From Micavibrio_A sp041655955 (GTDB lineage Bacteria > Pseudomonadota > Alphaproteobacteria > Micavibrionales > Micavibrionaceae), in the NCBI GenBank assembly GCA_041655955.1, contig JBBAEN010000001.1:682001-746000 (forward strand): a DNA stretch of 64,000 nt. Reading direction: 5' to 3'. Of the stretch, positions 16,535-24,253 are shown in pieces. The notes beneath the pieces are model-generated. The model was not told the origin of the DNA. It saw only the letters and a list, made by a program, of their open reading frames with translations, and searched no databases. Each line of letters opens with the position of its first letter. The stretch's first letter is position 1. Position numbers and translations under genes: made by a program.

Positions 16535-16936
16535 ATGAAATTTACTCGCTTACTATTTTTTGTTTTCTTCCTGTACCCCGCATTTTCTTATGCAGCCTGC
16601 GTTTCTCCGGCTGGCGGTGAAAGCGAAACGCGCTACGACTTTAGCCAGCATAAGATGTATTATTGCAACGGGATGGAGTGGGTCGGAGCAGGCGGCGGGG
16701 ATGGGTTAAAAATAGGCGATACCGTTTCACCTGCCTCAACAACATGCCCTTATGGCTGGATGGGCGGGACGGTAACCTTATCACCTACAGATTTAATTGT
16801 TTTTGGAGGAAAAGTAGGGCTTAGATACGGCGGAAACGCGGGAGCTTATGTGTGTACTCGCGACTATAACGGAAGCTGGGCCGCATGTAACTGCGTTGAC
16901 ACGACGCCACCTCCGCCTTGGGAGGGAGGACATTGA
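16535..16936 (+). CDS. Small secreted Cys-rich protein, second gene of cassette A
   Basis: The start at 16535 opens on a clear signal peptide (MKFTRLLFFVFFLYPAFSYA, cut before ACVSP); an in-frame ATG lies 12 bp earlier. The mature part, roughly 110 residues, has about eight cysteines and is rich in Gly, Tyr and Trp, including a motif YYCNGMEWVG that is common in short surface or tail-associated domains. Cassette B encodes an unrelated protein at this position. At the point where cassette B's second gene begins, this copy has only a 20-codon remnant frame (16476-16538). Function unknown. Confidence 0.65.
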   Translation: MKFTRLLFFVFFLYPAFSYAACVSPAGGESETRYDFSQHKMYYCNGMEWVGAGGGDGLKIGDTVSPASTTCPYGWMGGTVTLSPTDLIVFGGKVGLRYGGNAGAYVCTRDYNGSWAACNCVDTTPPPPWEGGH

Positions 16937-16961
16937 TTATTTTTTGCGCCTGTAACGGTAC

Positions 16962-17100
16962 TTAAAGCCCGCGCTTGGCGAACAATTCTTCGAGGCTCGG
17001 CATCGCCCCCTTCGGTATCTGCATAGTCGCATCATCGCGCGGATAGCCAGAAAATATCGCGTGAACCGCGCATTGATTATACTGGCCGCGGGGTTATTAC
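16962..17100 (-). pseudogene. Decayed gene remnant, 3' end of cassette A
   Basis: The minus strand encodes GYPRDDATMQIPKGAMPSLE and continues to a stop after KRGL. The 5' part of the similarity is broken by a frame change and has no start. Cassette B carries a matching remnant (43087-43256) with a different frame break. Neither copy has the full gene, so I read both as relics of the same ancestral reading frame. I do not recognise the family. Confidence 0.55.
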
Positions 17101-17122
17101 AGGCGCATGCGGCGGTTACGCC

Positions 17123-18010
17123 CTACGCCCCGCCGTCCCCTTCGCCATAGTTCCTTACCAGAACTTCATCGACGCGGCCGCGGCCTCCGGCGTTGGAATT
17201 GATGGCGCGTGAGGCTTTGACAATATTGATGTCATAGCCTGCATAGAGATCGAGAATAAACGGCGTCGCGGCGTTGGAGAGCATGAATTTCGCGCCGCGC
17301 CTGTGAAGCGCATCGCATGTTTCCTTCAGGCGGATTTGATCGGCCCTGCCGAACCCGTCTTGCGTATAGGAGGTAAAGGACGCGCTGGACGACACAGGGT
17401 CGTAGGGAGGGTCGAAATAAACGAAGCTCCCCTTCCCTGCGCCCTTTACGCATTGCGCGTAATCGCCCAGAGATATTTCGCCCTCGGAGCGGTTGAGATA
17501 GGCGCTCACGGCCTTGAGATTTTCCTCACCGACAATATCGGGATTTGCATATTTGCCGAACGGGACGTTGAAATGCCCCTTGCTGTTGACGCGGAAGAGG
17601 CCGTTATAACAGGTCTTGTTGAGATAGAGGATCCGCGCGGCCCTTTTTACGCCGCCCATCCGCGCATAGGCGGGCGCCCGATCCTTCTCGCGCAGCGCAT
17701 AAAAGAAATCCGGGTCGTTCTTATATGTCTTTAATTCCTTGATAAGTGCGCCGACATTGTCGCGGATGACGTGATAGAGATTCACCATTTCGGGATTGAT
17801 GTCGTTCACCCTATAGCGGGCGGGCTGTAAATCGAGCCAGAACGCGCCGCCGCCCAGAAACGGCTCGTAATAATCCTTATAGCCGCGCGGCATGAAATGC
17901 CGGAGTTTTCCTAAAAGCTGGCGCTTGCCGCCGGCCCATTTCACCACGGGGCGCAAAGGCGTGCTGTCATTCGCATTCGGGCTGTTTTTGTTTTTTGCGG
18001 GTGCGTTCAT
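17123..18010 (-). CDS. dam: DNA adenine methylase, D12 class (Dam-like)
   Basis: This protein of 295 residues methylates adenine N6 in DNA. The family motifs are present: VVKWAGGKRQLLGKL near the start, the SAM-binding YYEPFLGGGAFW (FxGxG form), and the catalytic FDPPYDP. The ATG at 18010 is preferred; a longer frame runs upstream but would overlap the dsbB promoter. No restriction endonuclease gene is adjacent, so it looks like a solitary methylase, possibly regulatory, or a part of an accessory patch next to cassette A. The recognition site cannot be read from sequence; the symbol marks the family. Confidence 0.85.
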   Translation of the reverse strand: MNAPAKNKNSPNANDSTPLRPVVKWAGGKRQLLGKLRHFMPRGYKDYYEPFLGGGAFWLDLQPARYRVNDINPEMVNLYHVIRDNVGALIKELKTYKNDPDFFYALREKDRAPAYARMGGVKRAARILYLNKTCYNGLFRVNSKGHFNVPFGKYANPDIVGEENLKAVSAYLNRSEGEISLGDYAQCVKGAGKGSFVYFDPPYDPVSSSASFTSYTQDGFGRADQIRLKETCDALHRRGAKFMLSNAATPFILDLYAGYDINIVKASRAINSNAGGRGRVDEVLVRNYGEGDGGA

Positions 18011-18122
18011 ATTAAATACTAAGAGAATCCTGATATACGCCACTATAGCCGATGGCATGCGGCGGATAACCATCAAAAATATGCGGATTGAGGCTTTATT
18101 CACGCCGCAAACAGGGTATGTT

Positions 18123-18656
18123 ATGGGCATGAAAGAGCTTTGCTGCAAGATATTGTCCAATTCCCGCCTGTGCCTTTTCCTCCTCGCCGTGATTTCGGCG
18201 GTGGCGCTGGCTATGGCCTATACCAGCCAGTATGTTTACGGGATGCAGCCGTGCAATCTCTGCCTCTACCAAAGAGTCCCCTATGCCCTCGTCATCCTTT
18301 TCGGCTTTGCAGGAATCGCCCTTTCGGGGAAATGGTCAAAAGCCGGGCCGGTCTTTTTAGGGTTGTCGGCCATGGCCTTTCTCGCCAACGCGGTCATCGC
18401 CTTTTACCATACGGGCGTCGAGCGCAAATGGTGGGCTTCCTTCCTTGAAGGATGCACCATTCCCTCGCTGGAGGGCAACATCATGGATGTCCTGGCCCAG
18501 ATAGAAGCCGCACCGATGGCGCGCTGTGATGAAATTCCATGGACGGATCCCGTGATCGGCCTGTCCATGGCCAATTATAACGTCGCCCTCTGTCTTGGAC
18601 TATTCGCAGTCGCAGCAATAGCCGCTATCGGCCCGTCGGTTTTTTGCCGGAAATAG
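18123..18656 (+). CDS. dsbB: Disulfide bond formation protein B
   Basis: DsbB is the inner-membrane quinone reductase that reoxidises DsbA. The 177 residues give about four membrane segments (LCLFLLAVISAVALAMAY, VPYALVILFGFAGIALS, a third near FLGLSAMAFLANAVIAFY, and a C-terminal one). The first periplasmic pair is MQPCNLCLYQR (CxxC) and the second pair is EGCTIPS with MARCDEIPW. The start at 18123 was chosen for length and because upstream sequence lies in the divergent dam promoter region. Its product would support the many Cys-rich secreted proteins in this window. Confidence 0.92.
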   Translation: MGMKELCCKILSNSRLCLFLLAVISAVALAMAYTSQYVYGMQPCNLCLYQRVPYALVILFGFAGIALSGKWSKAGPVFLGLSAMAFLANAVIAFYHTGVERKWWASFLEGCTIPSLEGNIMDVLAQIEAAPMARCDEIPWTDPVIGLSMANYNVALCLGLFAVAAIAAIGPSVFCRK

Positions 18657-18714
18657 CTTGCCCGCCCCGCTTTTATGACTATAAAGAGGGGGAATAGAGT
18701 AAAGGGAGTTCGCT

Positions 18715-19179
18715 ATGACCGATGAAATAACAGGGCAAACCACGATTACGGCAATCGTCGGCGCGGCTGTCAAAGCCTTTAATGCCCGCAAATTCATGCA
18801 AAACGGCAATATGCTTTCCATCAAAGCGGAACAGCTTACCGGTTCGGGCATTTATGCCATTACCCCGCCCTATTCCCTTTACCGCCGCTCCGCCATGGCC
18901 TTGGCGATGCGCGGCGCTGTCGATGCGCACTCAATCGCAAAGACATTCAATATCGCACCCGATGAGGCGGAAAGCCTTATCACGGCAACGGAGCTTGCAC
19001 TCAGGAACGGCGATCGCAAACTGACCGTGGCCTTTGAAGCCACCGCGTCCGCCGCCAATATCCGGGCGCCCATTAAAAGGCGCAATATTGTCGATCCGGA
19101 AGCTTCTGCCGTCCCTAAACAGAAAGAGCCACCGATATCGGTGAGCAATTTCCAGCCAAGACCCGGATGGAGATTCTAG
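18715..19179 (+). CDS. Hypothetical cytoplasmic protein, 154 residues
   Basis: A good GGGAG site precedes the ATG. There is no signal peptide. Residues 1-100 look like an alpha/beta globular domain with a stretch resembling a helix-turn-helix (AMRGAVDAHSIAKTFNIAPDEAESL). The last 50 residues are Pro/Lys-rich and probably disordered. I do not recognise the family. It is 58 bp from dsbB in the same direction and could be cotranscribed. Confidence 0.65.
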   Translation: MTDEITGQTTITAIVGAAVKAFNARKFMQNGNMLSIKAEQLTGSGIYAITPPYSLYRRSAMALAMRGAVDAHSIAKTFNIAPDEAESLITATELALRNGDRKLTVAFEATASAANIRAPIKRRNIVDPEASAVPKQKEPPISVSNFQPRPGWRF

Positions 19180-19192
19180 GCGCGGGAAATGG

Positions 19193-19217
19193 ATAAGGGC
19201 GGCGAGGACGCCCTTAT
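19193..19217 (+). terminator. Hairpin after the hypothetical gene
   Basis: A perfect 9-bp stem ATAAGGGCG/CGCCCTTAT has a 7-nt loop. There is only a weak T-run, so it may be a terminator or an mRNA 3' stabiliser. Confidence 0.5.
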
Positions 19218-19252
19218 TGGAGTGTTATTGAGGCGCTCTGATTGAGGCGCTC

Positions 19253-19375
19253 TTACAGCCCCATCATCATGGCAAAGCCCTGGAATCCCATGATCAACAT
19301 GGCGTAGAAGAGGAAGAATCCGACGGATTCTTTAAGCGTGCGCTGCTTTTTGAAATTGAACATATCCTTGAACAT
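19253..19375 (-). CDS. Small single-span membrane protein, 40 residues
   Basis: The frame starting at 19375 has a GAGG site before the ATG. It encodes a basic N-terminus (MFKDMFNFKKQRTLKESVG) and one hydrophobic helix (FFLFYAMLIMGFQGFAMMMG). A longer open frame upstream lacks protein character. It lies among several other tiny genes. Such peptides can modulate membrane complexes or act as toxins, but nothing here decides it. Confidence 0.55.
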   Translation of the reverse strand: MFKDMFNFKKQRTLKESVGFFLFYAMLIMGFQGFAMMMGL

Positions 19376-19471
19376 AACCGTGCCTCTTTGCCTTGCCTTG
19401 GGTGAATTATCGCAAAGCAATACACGCAAGGCGGGTAATGAGTCAAGGTTTTCCGTGGTTTTCGGCAAATA

Positions 19472-19495
19472 AAAGGGCGGAATAATCCGCCCTTT
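19472..19495 (-). terminator. Rho-independent terminator
   Basis: The stem AAAGGGCGGA/TCCGCCCTTT has a 4-nt loop, and the minus strand continues with TTTTATTT-like sequence. It follows the small gene at 19519-19692. Confidence 0.75.
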
Positions 19496-19518
19496 ATGAA
19501 ATCCGGCCAAAAGCCTTA

Positions 19519-19692
19519 TCAGCCACCAATACCGCCCGGGGTTAAGGACGGCGGGAGGCCGTTTTTAAATGAAGCAACATCATCCGGACATTCTCCACGA
19601 ATGCCGCCATCGCCCTCATTGCTAATCCCACCATTCCCTTCGATTTGGGAAAAGCCTATCTCGTCACCAAATGTCTTTGCCAGAAGCCCCAT
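19519..19692 (-). CDS. Small Gly-rich protein, 57 residues
   Basis: A GGGAG site lies 8 bp before the ATG and a strong terminator follows the stop. The product begins MGLLAKTFGDEIGFSQIEGN, is acidic, contains one Cys (RGECPDD) and ends in a Gly-rich LTPGGIGG. I recognise no family. Its own terminator and ribosome site make it credible as a gene. The Gly-rich, leader-like look might suit a processed peptide, but no modification or export gene is adjacent. Confidence 0.55.
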   Translation of the reverse strand: MGLLAKTFGDEIGFSQIEGNGGISNEGDGGIRGECPDDVASFKNGLPPSLTPGGIGG

Positions 19693-19766
19693 GTTATTAT
19701 CTCCCTATATATGCGTTACAGTCAAAACTGTATCCCAAGAAACACATGACTACAAACATAAAAGAA

Positions 19767-19791
19767 CCGGGCGGGAAAATATCCCGCCCGG
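19767..19791 (-). terminator. Rho-independent terminator
   Basis: A perfect 10-bp stem CCGGGCGGGA/TCCCGCCCGG has a 5-nt loop, and a T-rich run follows on the minus strand. It closes the membrane protein gene at 19822. Confidence 0.85.
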
Positions 19792-19821
19792 CTTTTATCT
19801 TTTTACGCGTGTCCTTTTGAC

Positions 19822-20175
19822 TTATTTCGTCTTCAAGGTCGTCAGCAGCGCAATCGGAACGAGGCCGATCATCACGCTGGACGTGTAGGCCAGATAGATG
19901 CCGACGCCGACGACGAGAACGGAGAAAATGTCGCTCGTCAAATTACGGCTGGTGAGCAACAAGCCGCCAATCATCAACGTAAGCACCGTTCCTATCAACG
20001 TATAGACTTCGCCGCCACCGAAGAACGAGCCCGTACCGTCAACCACGCCCGCAATTCCAAGGAAATGCACCAGCGTCGTCGAAATACCGACCATCAATGT
20101 GAGCGAGATAAAGTAAAATACAACCGCATCCCACGTCGTTCTATGGTGACCTACATCCAATATCTTCCCAAACAT
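19822..20175 (-). CDS. Small integral membrane protein, 117 residues
   Basis: Three to four hydrophobic segments are visible: VVFYFISLTLMVGISTTLVHF, a Gly-rich loop, VYTLIGTVLTLMIGGLLL, and SVLVVGVGIYLAYTSSVMIG. A GGAGG site stands before the ATG and a terminator follows. The pattern fits a small inner-membrane protein of unknown function. It lies between the small peptide gene and the HNH nuclease gene, all on the minus strand. Confidence 0.75.
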   Translation of the reverse strand: MFGKILDVGHHRTTWDAVVFYFISLTLMVGISTTLVHFLGIAGVVDGTGSFFGGGEVYTLIGTVLTLMIGGLLLTSRNLTSDIFSVLVVGVGIYLAYTSSVMIGLVPIALLTTLKTK

Positions 20176-20215
20176 AGCAAACCTCCTTTGTTCAACGTTG
20201 TTATTATTTGGGTAG

Positions 20216-20812
20216 TCAGATTACCGGGGCGCTTGCTCCTCCTTCTTCCGAATCGAGTTCGCTGTCCCAGTAAAGGAAGTCACCCCAGCTTTTGTGCAAA
20301 AAGTGCGGGGGGAACTTCCGTCCCTTATCCTGAAGCTCGAAAATCGTCGGCTCTTGCGGCTTCGTTACCGGAAACATCCTGCATTCACCGGGCATTTCAT
20401 GCCCTTTGCGGGTGTTGCAGGGCCGGCATGCCGTGACGATATTCGCCCAGGATGTCCTGCCTCCGCGCGATTTCGGAATGACATGATCGAATGTCAGGTC
20501 TTTCGTCCTGAAAGCCGATCCGCAATACTGGCAATGCCATTCGTCGCGCAAAAACACATTAAACCTCGTAAAAGCGGGCTTTCGCGCCGCCGGTATATAA
20601 TCTTTTAGAACAAGGACGGAGGGCAGCTTGAATTCCAGACTGGGGCTGCGCACCACCTTTTCATATTCCGAAAGTACCGTAACCGAATCCCGGAACACTG
20701 CTTTCACCGCTTCCTGCCACGACCACAAAGATAAAGGAAAATAACTAAGCGGCCTGAAATCCGCGTTCAGAACCAGTGCGGGGCATTGTTCGAGTGCTCT
20801 CGTAGCGTCCAT
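20216..20812 (-). CDS. HNH endonuclease family protein
   Basis: This protein of 198 residues starts at 20812, where GGAGAG precedes the ATG. The HNH core is clear: paired zinc-ligand motifs CQYCGSAF and CRPCNTRKG flank the DHVIPKSRGG active-site segment. The N-terminal part (ALVLNADFRPLSYFPLSLWSW) is typical of a widespread chromosomal HNH family in proteobacteria. Members are often annotated as nucleases, but their cellular role is not settled. No partner defence genes are adjacent beyond the small genes downstream. Confidence 0.88.
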   Translation of the reverse strand: MDATRALEQCPALVLNADFRPLSYFPLSLWSWQEAVKAVFRDSVTVLSEYEKVVRSPSLEFKLPSVLVLKDYIPAARKPAFTRFNVFLRDEWHCQYCGSAFRTKDLTFDHVIPKSRGGRTSWANIVTACRPCNTRKGHEMPGECRMFPVTKPQEPTIFELQDKGRKFPPHFLHKSWGDFLYWDSELDSEEGGASAPVI

Positions 20813-21122
20813 ATTCTCTCCTATCTGCAACCCGAATGGCTTCCGGGGGAAGCCTTCAGGCGGGAGGGTAGAATGTGAAGGCCTCGCGCAACATTTATAC
20901 TTAAATTGTATCTGAAAACATGCGCTCTACCAACAATTGCTTTCGCCCGAATGATGCAACGCAAACGGGGTGAAGAGAAACACTGTTTTTATGTGGTAAT
21001 GGAAAGGGTTACAAAGAGGAGCTTATTGCTGCGGCTGCTTTAGTAACAGTGCAGCAAAAGCGCAAAAACACCTGAAAACAATATAAAATACGCCTTATTG
21101 CAAAATTCGGAGGAATAAAAAA
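20813..21122. other. Intergenic region with no recognised gene
   Basis: About 310 bp lie upstream of the HNH gene and downstream of the esterase gene. It contains AT-rich stretches that could hold the HNH promoter. I saw no RNA gene or coding frame worth listing. Confidence 0.5.
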
Positions 21123-21770
21123 TCAGGCCAGTATTTCTTTTAAGAAAGCGCCGCCCGATTCAATCCCCGCCATATCAATGCTGTGCGGCAGGCCGCGCGT
21201 CACGCCGCCCGATACGGTAAAGCCCGCCCCTTCAAGCGCGGCCTTTGCCATGTGATACGCCTCGACCGGCACAACCGGATCGGCGTCGCCATGGATAAGG
21301 CGAACGGGAATTTTGTGGACGCCCTCCTCTCTCAGACTCTCCGCCCCCAAAAGCGCGCCGGAATAGCCGAGAACGCCCGCAATTCGTTTTGCGCGGCGCG
21401 GGGCCGTGTAAAGGCTCATCATCGTCCCTTGCGAAAAACCGGCGAGGGCCAGTTTTTCATCGGCCAGCCCATATTGTTCCAAAGTTTCATCAATGAACCG
21501 GTTCAGGATTGGCACTGCCGTTTCAATCCCTTCCAGCATGGCGGCGGGCGCGCGGCTTTGGAGCGAGAACCACTGGAAACCGTAAGGGGCCATGTCGCAC
21601 GGGAACGGCGCATCGGGCGACACGAACACCGTGTCCGGAAGCGCCTGCTCCCAATAGCCCGCAAGATCAATGAGATCGGCCCCGTTCGCGCCGAGCCCAT
21701 GTAGCAAAATTACAATATTTTCCGGCTTTTTTCCGGATTTGGGCGAATGTGTATAGGATTTCAGCGTCAT
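21123..21770 (-). CDS. Carboxylesterase / phospholipase-like alpha/beta hydrolase
   Basis: This protein of 215 residues matches the compact phospholipase/carboxylesterase family (acyl-protein thioesterase-like). The oxyanion region is VILLHGLGANGADLIDL, the nucleophile elbow is LAGFSQGTMMSLY (GxSxG), the acid follows in RLIHGDADPVVPVEAYH, and the last catalytic residue is in GLPHSIDMAG. No signal peptide is present, so it acts in the cytoplasm on short-chain or thio esters. Substrate unknown. Confidence 0.9.
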   Translation of the reverse strand: MTLKSYTHSPKSGKKPENIVILLHGLGANGADLIDLAGYWEQALPDTVFVSPDAPFPCDMAPYGFQWFSLQSRAPAAMLEGIETAVPILNRFIDETLEQYGLADEKLALAGFSQGTMMSLYTAPRRAKRIAGVLGYSGALLGAESLREEGVHKIPVRLIHGDADPVVPVEAYHMAKAALEGAGFTVSGGVTRGLPHSIDMAGIESGGAFLKEILA

Positions 21771-21880
21771 GGCGTTTAAGAACCTTTGTGGGAAGAACAG
21801 GCGGAACCTGCCGCAAGCCTAGTATAAAATCGCGGCGGAACCAATCAATTACACAGTAGGACAATACCGGAAAACCGCCC

Positions 21881-22690
21881 ATGGATCACTATAGGGAATT
21901 TGCGCAAAATCTTATTGCCGCGCATCCGCAAAGCCGTACGGCCAGCGGCGTTCTTGATGGCCGCACATTTTGGATCAAGCGTCCGGCCGCACCCAAAGCG
22001 CGCATCTGGCACAGCTTGCAAAAAGCGATCGCGGCGCTTACGCGGATGCCGATCCTGCGCGCGACCGTCAGCCGCGGCGGCAGCGCGTCCCTTCGGGCCG
22101 AAGCGGCGCGGCTGAAACTGTTCGGGGAAGCGGGCCTGCGCGTCCCCGCCATTCGCGGTCTTTATGACGATATGATGGTCATGGACGATTCCGGCCAGAG
22201 CTTGAACGCCCTCCTCGATTCCGCAGCGGAGGACGAGCGCAAACAATTTCTTTTTCAAGCCGCTTCCGCACTGGCGGCGATCCACCATGCGGGCTTCGCC
22301 CATGGCCGCCCCTATTTGCGCGATATGACATGGGACGGCGAAACGGTAGGCTTTCTCGATCTCGAAGAAGACCCCGCGCAGGTCATGCCGCTCTCCGACG
22401 CCAAGGCCCGCGATGTCTGGATCTTCCTTGCCTCCGCCAGCCGCTATGCCCGCGTCAACGGGAGCAAGCTTTGCTATGATGACAGGCTTATCCTCGCCCT
22501 TATGGAGGATTATGCGCGCGCGGGAGGAGAAGACACGCTCGGCTCGCTGAGGCATTTTACCTTTTTCCTGCGCCCCGTCCGCAAGCTTTTGGAGCGGCCC
22601 TTTTGGTGGCGCAAAATAGGAACCGATGCGCGGCAGGCTGTTTTTGTTACCGGATGCCTTGAAAAATACTTTGATGGATACAAGCTATAG
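21881..22690 (+). CDS. Kinase-like protein (InaA/RIO-type fold), altered catalytic loop
   Basis: This protein of 269 residues has the outline of a small bacterial protein-kinase-like fold: a Lys near WIKRPAAPKARIW, a conserved E in SLRAEAARLKLFGEAGL, a hinge, then the loop HGRPYLRDMTW and the metal segment FLDLEEDP. The usual HGD of active members reads HGR here, so the catalytic Asp is missing at that place. It may be an atypical kinase or a pseudokinase. It precedes the LpxR-like gene by 36 bp in the same direction, so a link to lipid A or envelope modification is plausible. Confidence 0.65.
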   Translation: MDHYREFAQNLIAAHPQSRTASGVLDGRTFWIKRPAAPKARIWHSLQKAIAALTRMPILRATVSRGGSASLRAEAARLKLFGEAGLRVPAIRGLYDDMMVMDDSGQSLNALLDSAAEDERKQFLFQAASALAAIHHAGFAHGRPYLRDMTWDGETVGFLDLEEDPAQVMPLSDAKARDVWIFLASASRYARVNGSKLCYDDRLILALMEDYARAGGEDTLGSLRHFTFFLRPVRKLLERPFWWRKIGTDARQAVFVTGCLEKYFDGYKL

Positions 22691-22726
22691 GGGAACCCGA
22701 ACGCAGTAAGCGGTGTTGATACGGCG

Positions 22727-23866
22727 ATGCTTTATATAAAACCTGAAATGCCTTCCGGCTTCTTGCGCATCCTGCCCCGGCTCATGCTGATGGCGGGATT
22801 CTTTATCTTGGCCCCCGCCTTTGCGGCCACGGCCCAGACGCAGCCGGAGCGCGTGCAAAGCGAACCCAGACCGGCGGCCCTTCCCCCGCAGGAAGAGGCG
22901 ATCCGCGCGCTTGAAAAATCGCCCTATGAGAATTTCCTCAGCCTATCCTATGAAAACGACCTGATCGGCGACGGCGCGGATAAATATTACACTAGCGGCG
23001 TGCGCATGACCTATTACAACGTCAACACGCCCGTCCCGCCGGTGATCGAAGATATCGCCGAACTCCTGCCCAGCGTCGAAACGAACGCGACCACCAGCAC
23101 CTTTTTCACGCTGGGGCAAAATCTTTATACGCCGTCTGATATCGAAGATCCGAACGCCCGCCCGGACGATCGCCCGTGGGCGGCGTGGCTTTACGGCTCT
23201 ATCGGCCTTACGACCATGACCAACAACCATCTGGATGAATTCGAGCTGACGCTCGGCGTCGTCGGCCCCGAAGCGCTCGGCGAACAAACGCAAAAACTCA
23301 TTCACCGCCACATCACGGATTCCCCCTTGCCGAAAGGATGGCGCCACCAGCTCGATTTCGAGCCGGGCCTTATCCTGTCATGGCAGCGCCGCTGGCCGCG
23401 CGGTCTTGGCGGCGACTGGCATCTTGATTTCGGGGACTCCCTTCGCCTGCGCGCCGAACCGAATGTCAATATCAGCCTCGGCAATATTTACACCTATGCC
23501 GGAACCGGCCTGATGCTCACCTTTGGCCCCGGTCAGGAAATATTGCAAGACACCCCGCCGCGCGTAAAGCCCGCCATGGCCGGAAGCGGCGTTTTCACCG
23601 TACCCGACCGGAAATGGGGCTGGTATGTTTTTGCCGGCCTTGACGGGCGCGCCGTTGCGCGGAATATCTTTCTGGACGGCAATTCGTTCGATTCCGGTTC
23701 CCCGTCCGTGGACAAGAAGTTCCTCGTCGGCGATGCCGTCGCGGGGCTGGCCTTCACATTCTATGATTACAGGCTTTCCTATACGGCCAATTACCGCACC
23801 AAGGAATTTGACGGGCAAAAGGAAGATACTATTTTCGGTTCCCTGACGCTGACAACGCGGTTTTAA
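22727..23866 (+). CDS. lpxR: LpxR-like lipid A deacylase (DUF2219 family)
   Basis: This protein of 379 residues has a signal peptide (about 1-36, ending near FAATAQ). The LpxR family signature follows: FLSLSYENDLIGDGADKYYT, with the Asn-Asp pair of the active site, then SGVRMTYYN. Later blocks rich in alternating aromatic residues and a final Phe (LTTRF) fit an outer-membrane beta-barrel. LpxR enzymes remove the 3'-acyloxyacyl chain from lipid A at the outer membrane. Membership is clear; activity is inferred. Confidence 0.82.
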   Translation: MLYIKPEMPSGFLRILPRLMLMAGFFILAPAFAATAQTQPERVQSEPRPAALPPQEEAIRALEKSPYENFLSLSYENDLIGDGADKYYTSGVRMTYYNVNTPVPPVIEDIAELLPSVETNATTSTFFTLGQNLYTPSDIEDPNARPDDRPWAAWLYGSIGLTTMTNNHLDEFELTLGVVGPEALGEQTQKLIHRHITDSPLPKGWRHQLDFEPGLILSWQRRWPRGLGGDWHLDFGDSLRLRAEPNVNISLGNIYTYAGTGLMLTFGPGQEILQDTPPRVKPAMAGSGVFTVPDRKWGWYVFAGLDGRAVARNIFLDGNSFDSGSPSVDKKFLVGDAVAGLAFTFYDYRLSYTANYRTKEFDGQKEDTIFGSLTLTTRF

Positions 23867-23911
23867 TTTGTCCGGAGCGATGATAGAATGTCGCCGAAGG
23901 GGACATTTTCA

Positions 23912-24226
23912 ATGCAATATGACATCATCCACATTGCCGGCAAGCCGCATGTCCTTGTGCCTTTGCATGATTTCACCCAGATGAAAAACGGTGCGAGTGA
24001 CGACGGGCTTCCCGAAACACTCCTGCAACAGCTCGCCCTCGGCACGGCCAGCCCCATCAAGACAATCCGCAAATATCGCGGCATGACGCAAGACGATCTG
24101 GCGGGCAAAGCGGGGATTTCGCGCCCCTATCTGACGGAGATTGAAACAGGGCGCAAGGAAGGGTCGATCCGCTCCCTCAAATCAATCGCGGCGGCGCTGA
24201 ACGTACCGCTGGAGCGGCTGGCATAG
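23912..24226 (+). CDS. XRE-family DNA-binding protein
   Basis: The protein of about 104 residues has an N-terminal segment MQYDIIHIAGKPHVLVPLHD and a C-terminal Cro/CI-type helix-turn-helix (IRKYRGMTQDDLAGKAGISR, then PYLTEIETGRKEGS). A second in-frame ATG at 23888 would add 8 residues; the later one has AGGGGAC at good spacing. The layout resembles chromosomal antitoxins or regulators, where a short N-terminal domain precedes the HTH, but no toxin gene is adjacent. Confidence 0.8.
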   Translation: MQYDIIHIAGKPHVLVPLHDFTQMKNGASDDGLPETLLQQLALGTASPIKTIRKYRGMTQDDLAGKAGISRPYLTEIETGRKEGSIRSLKSIAAALNVPLERLA

Positions 24227-24253
24227 GATTTCAGGAACAATGGAGCATGGGCT

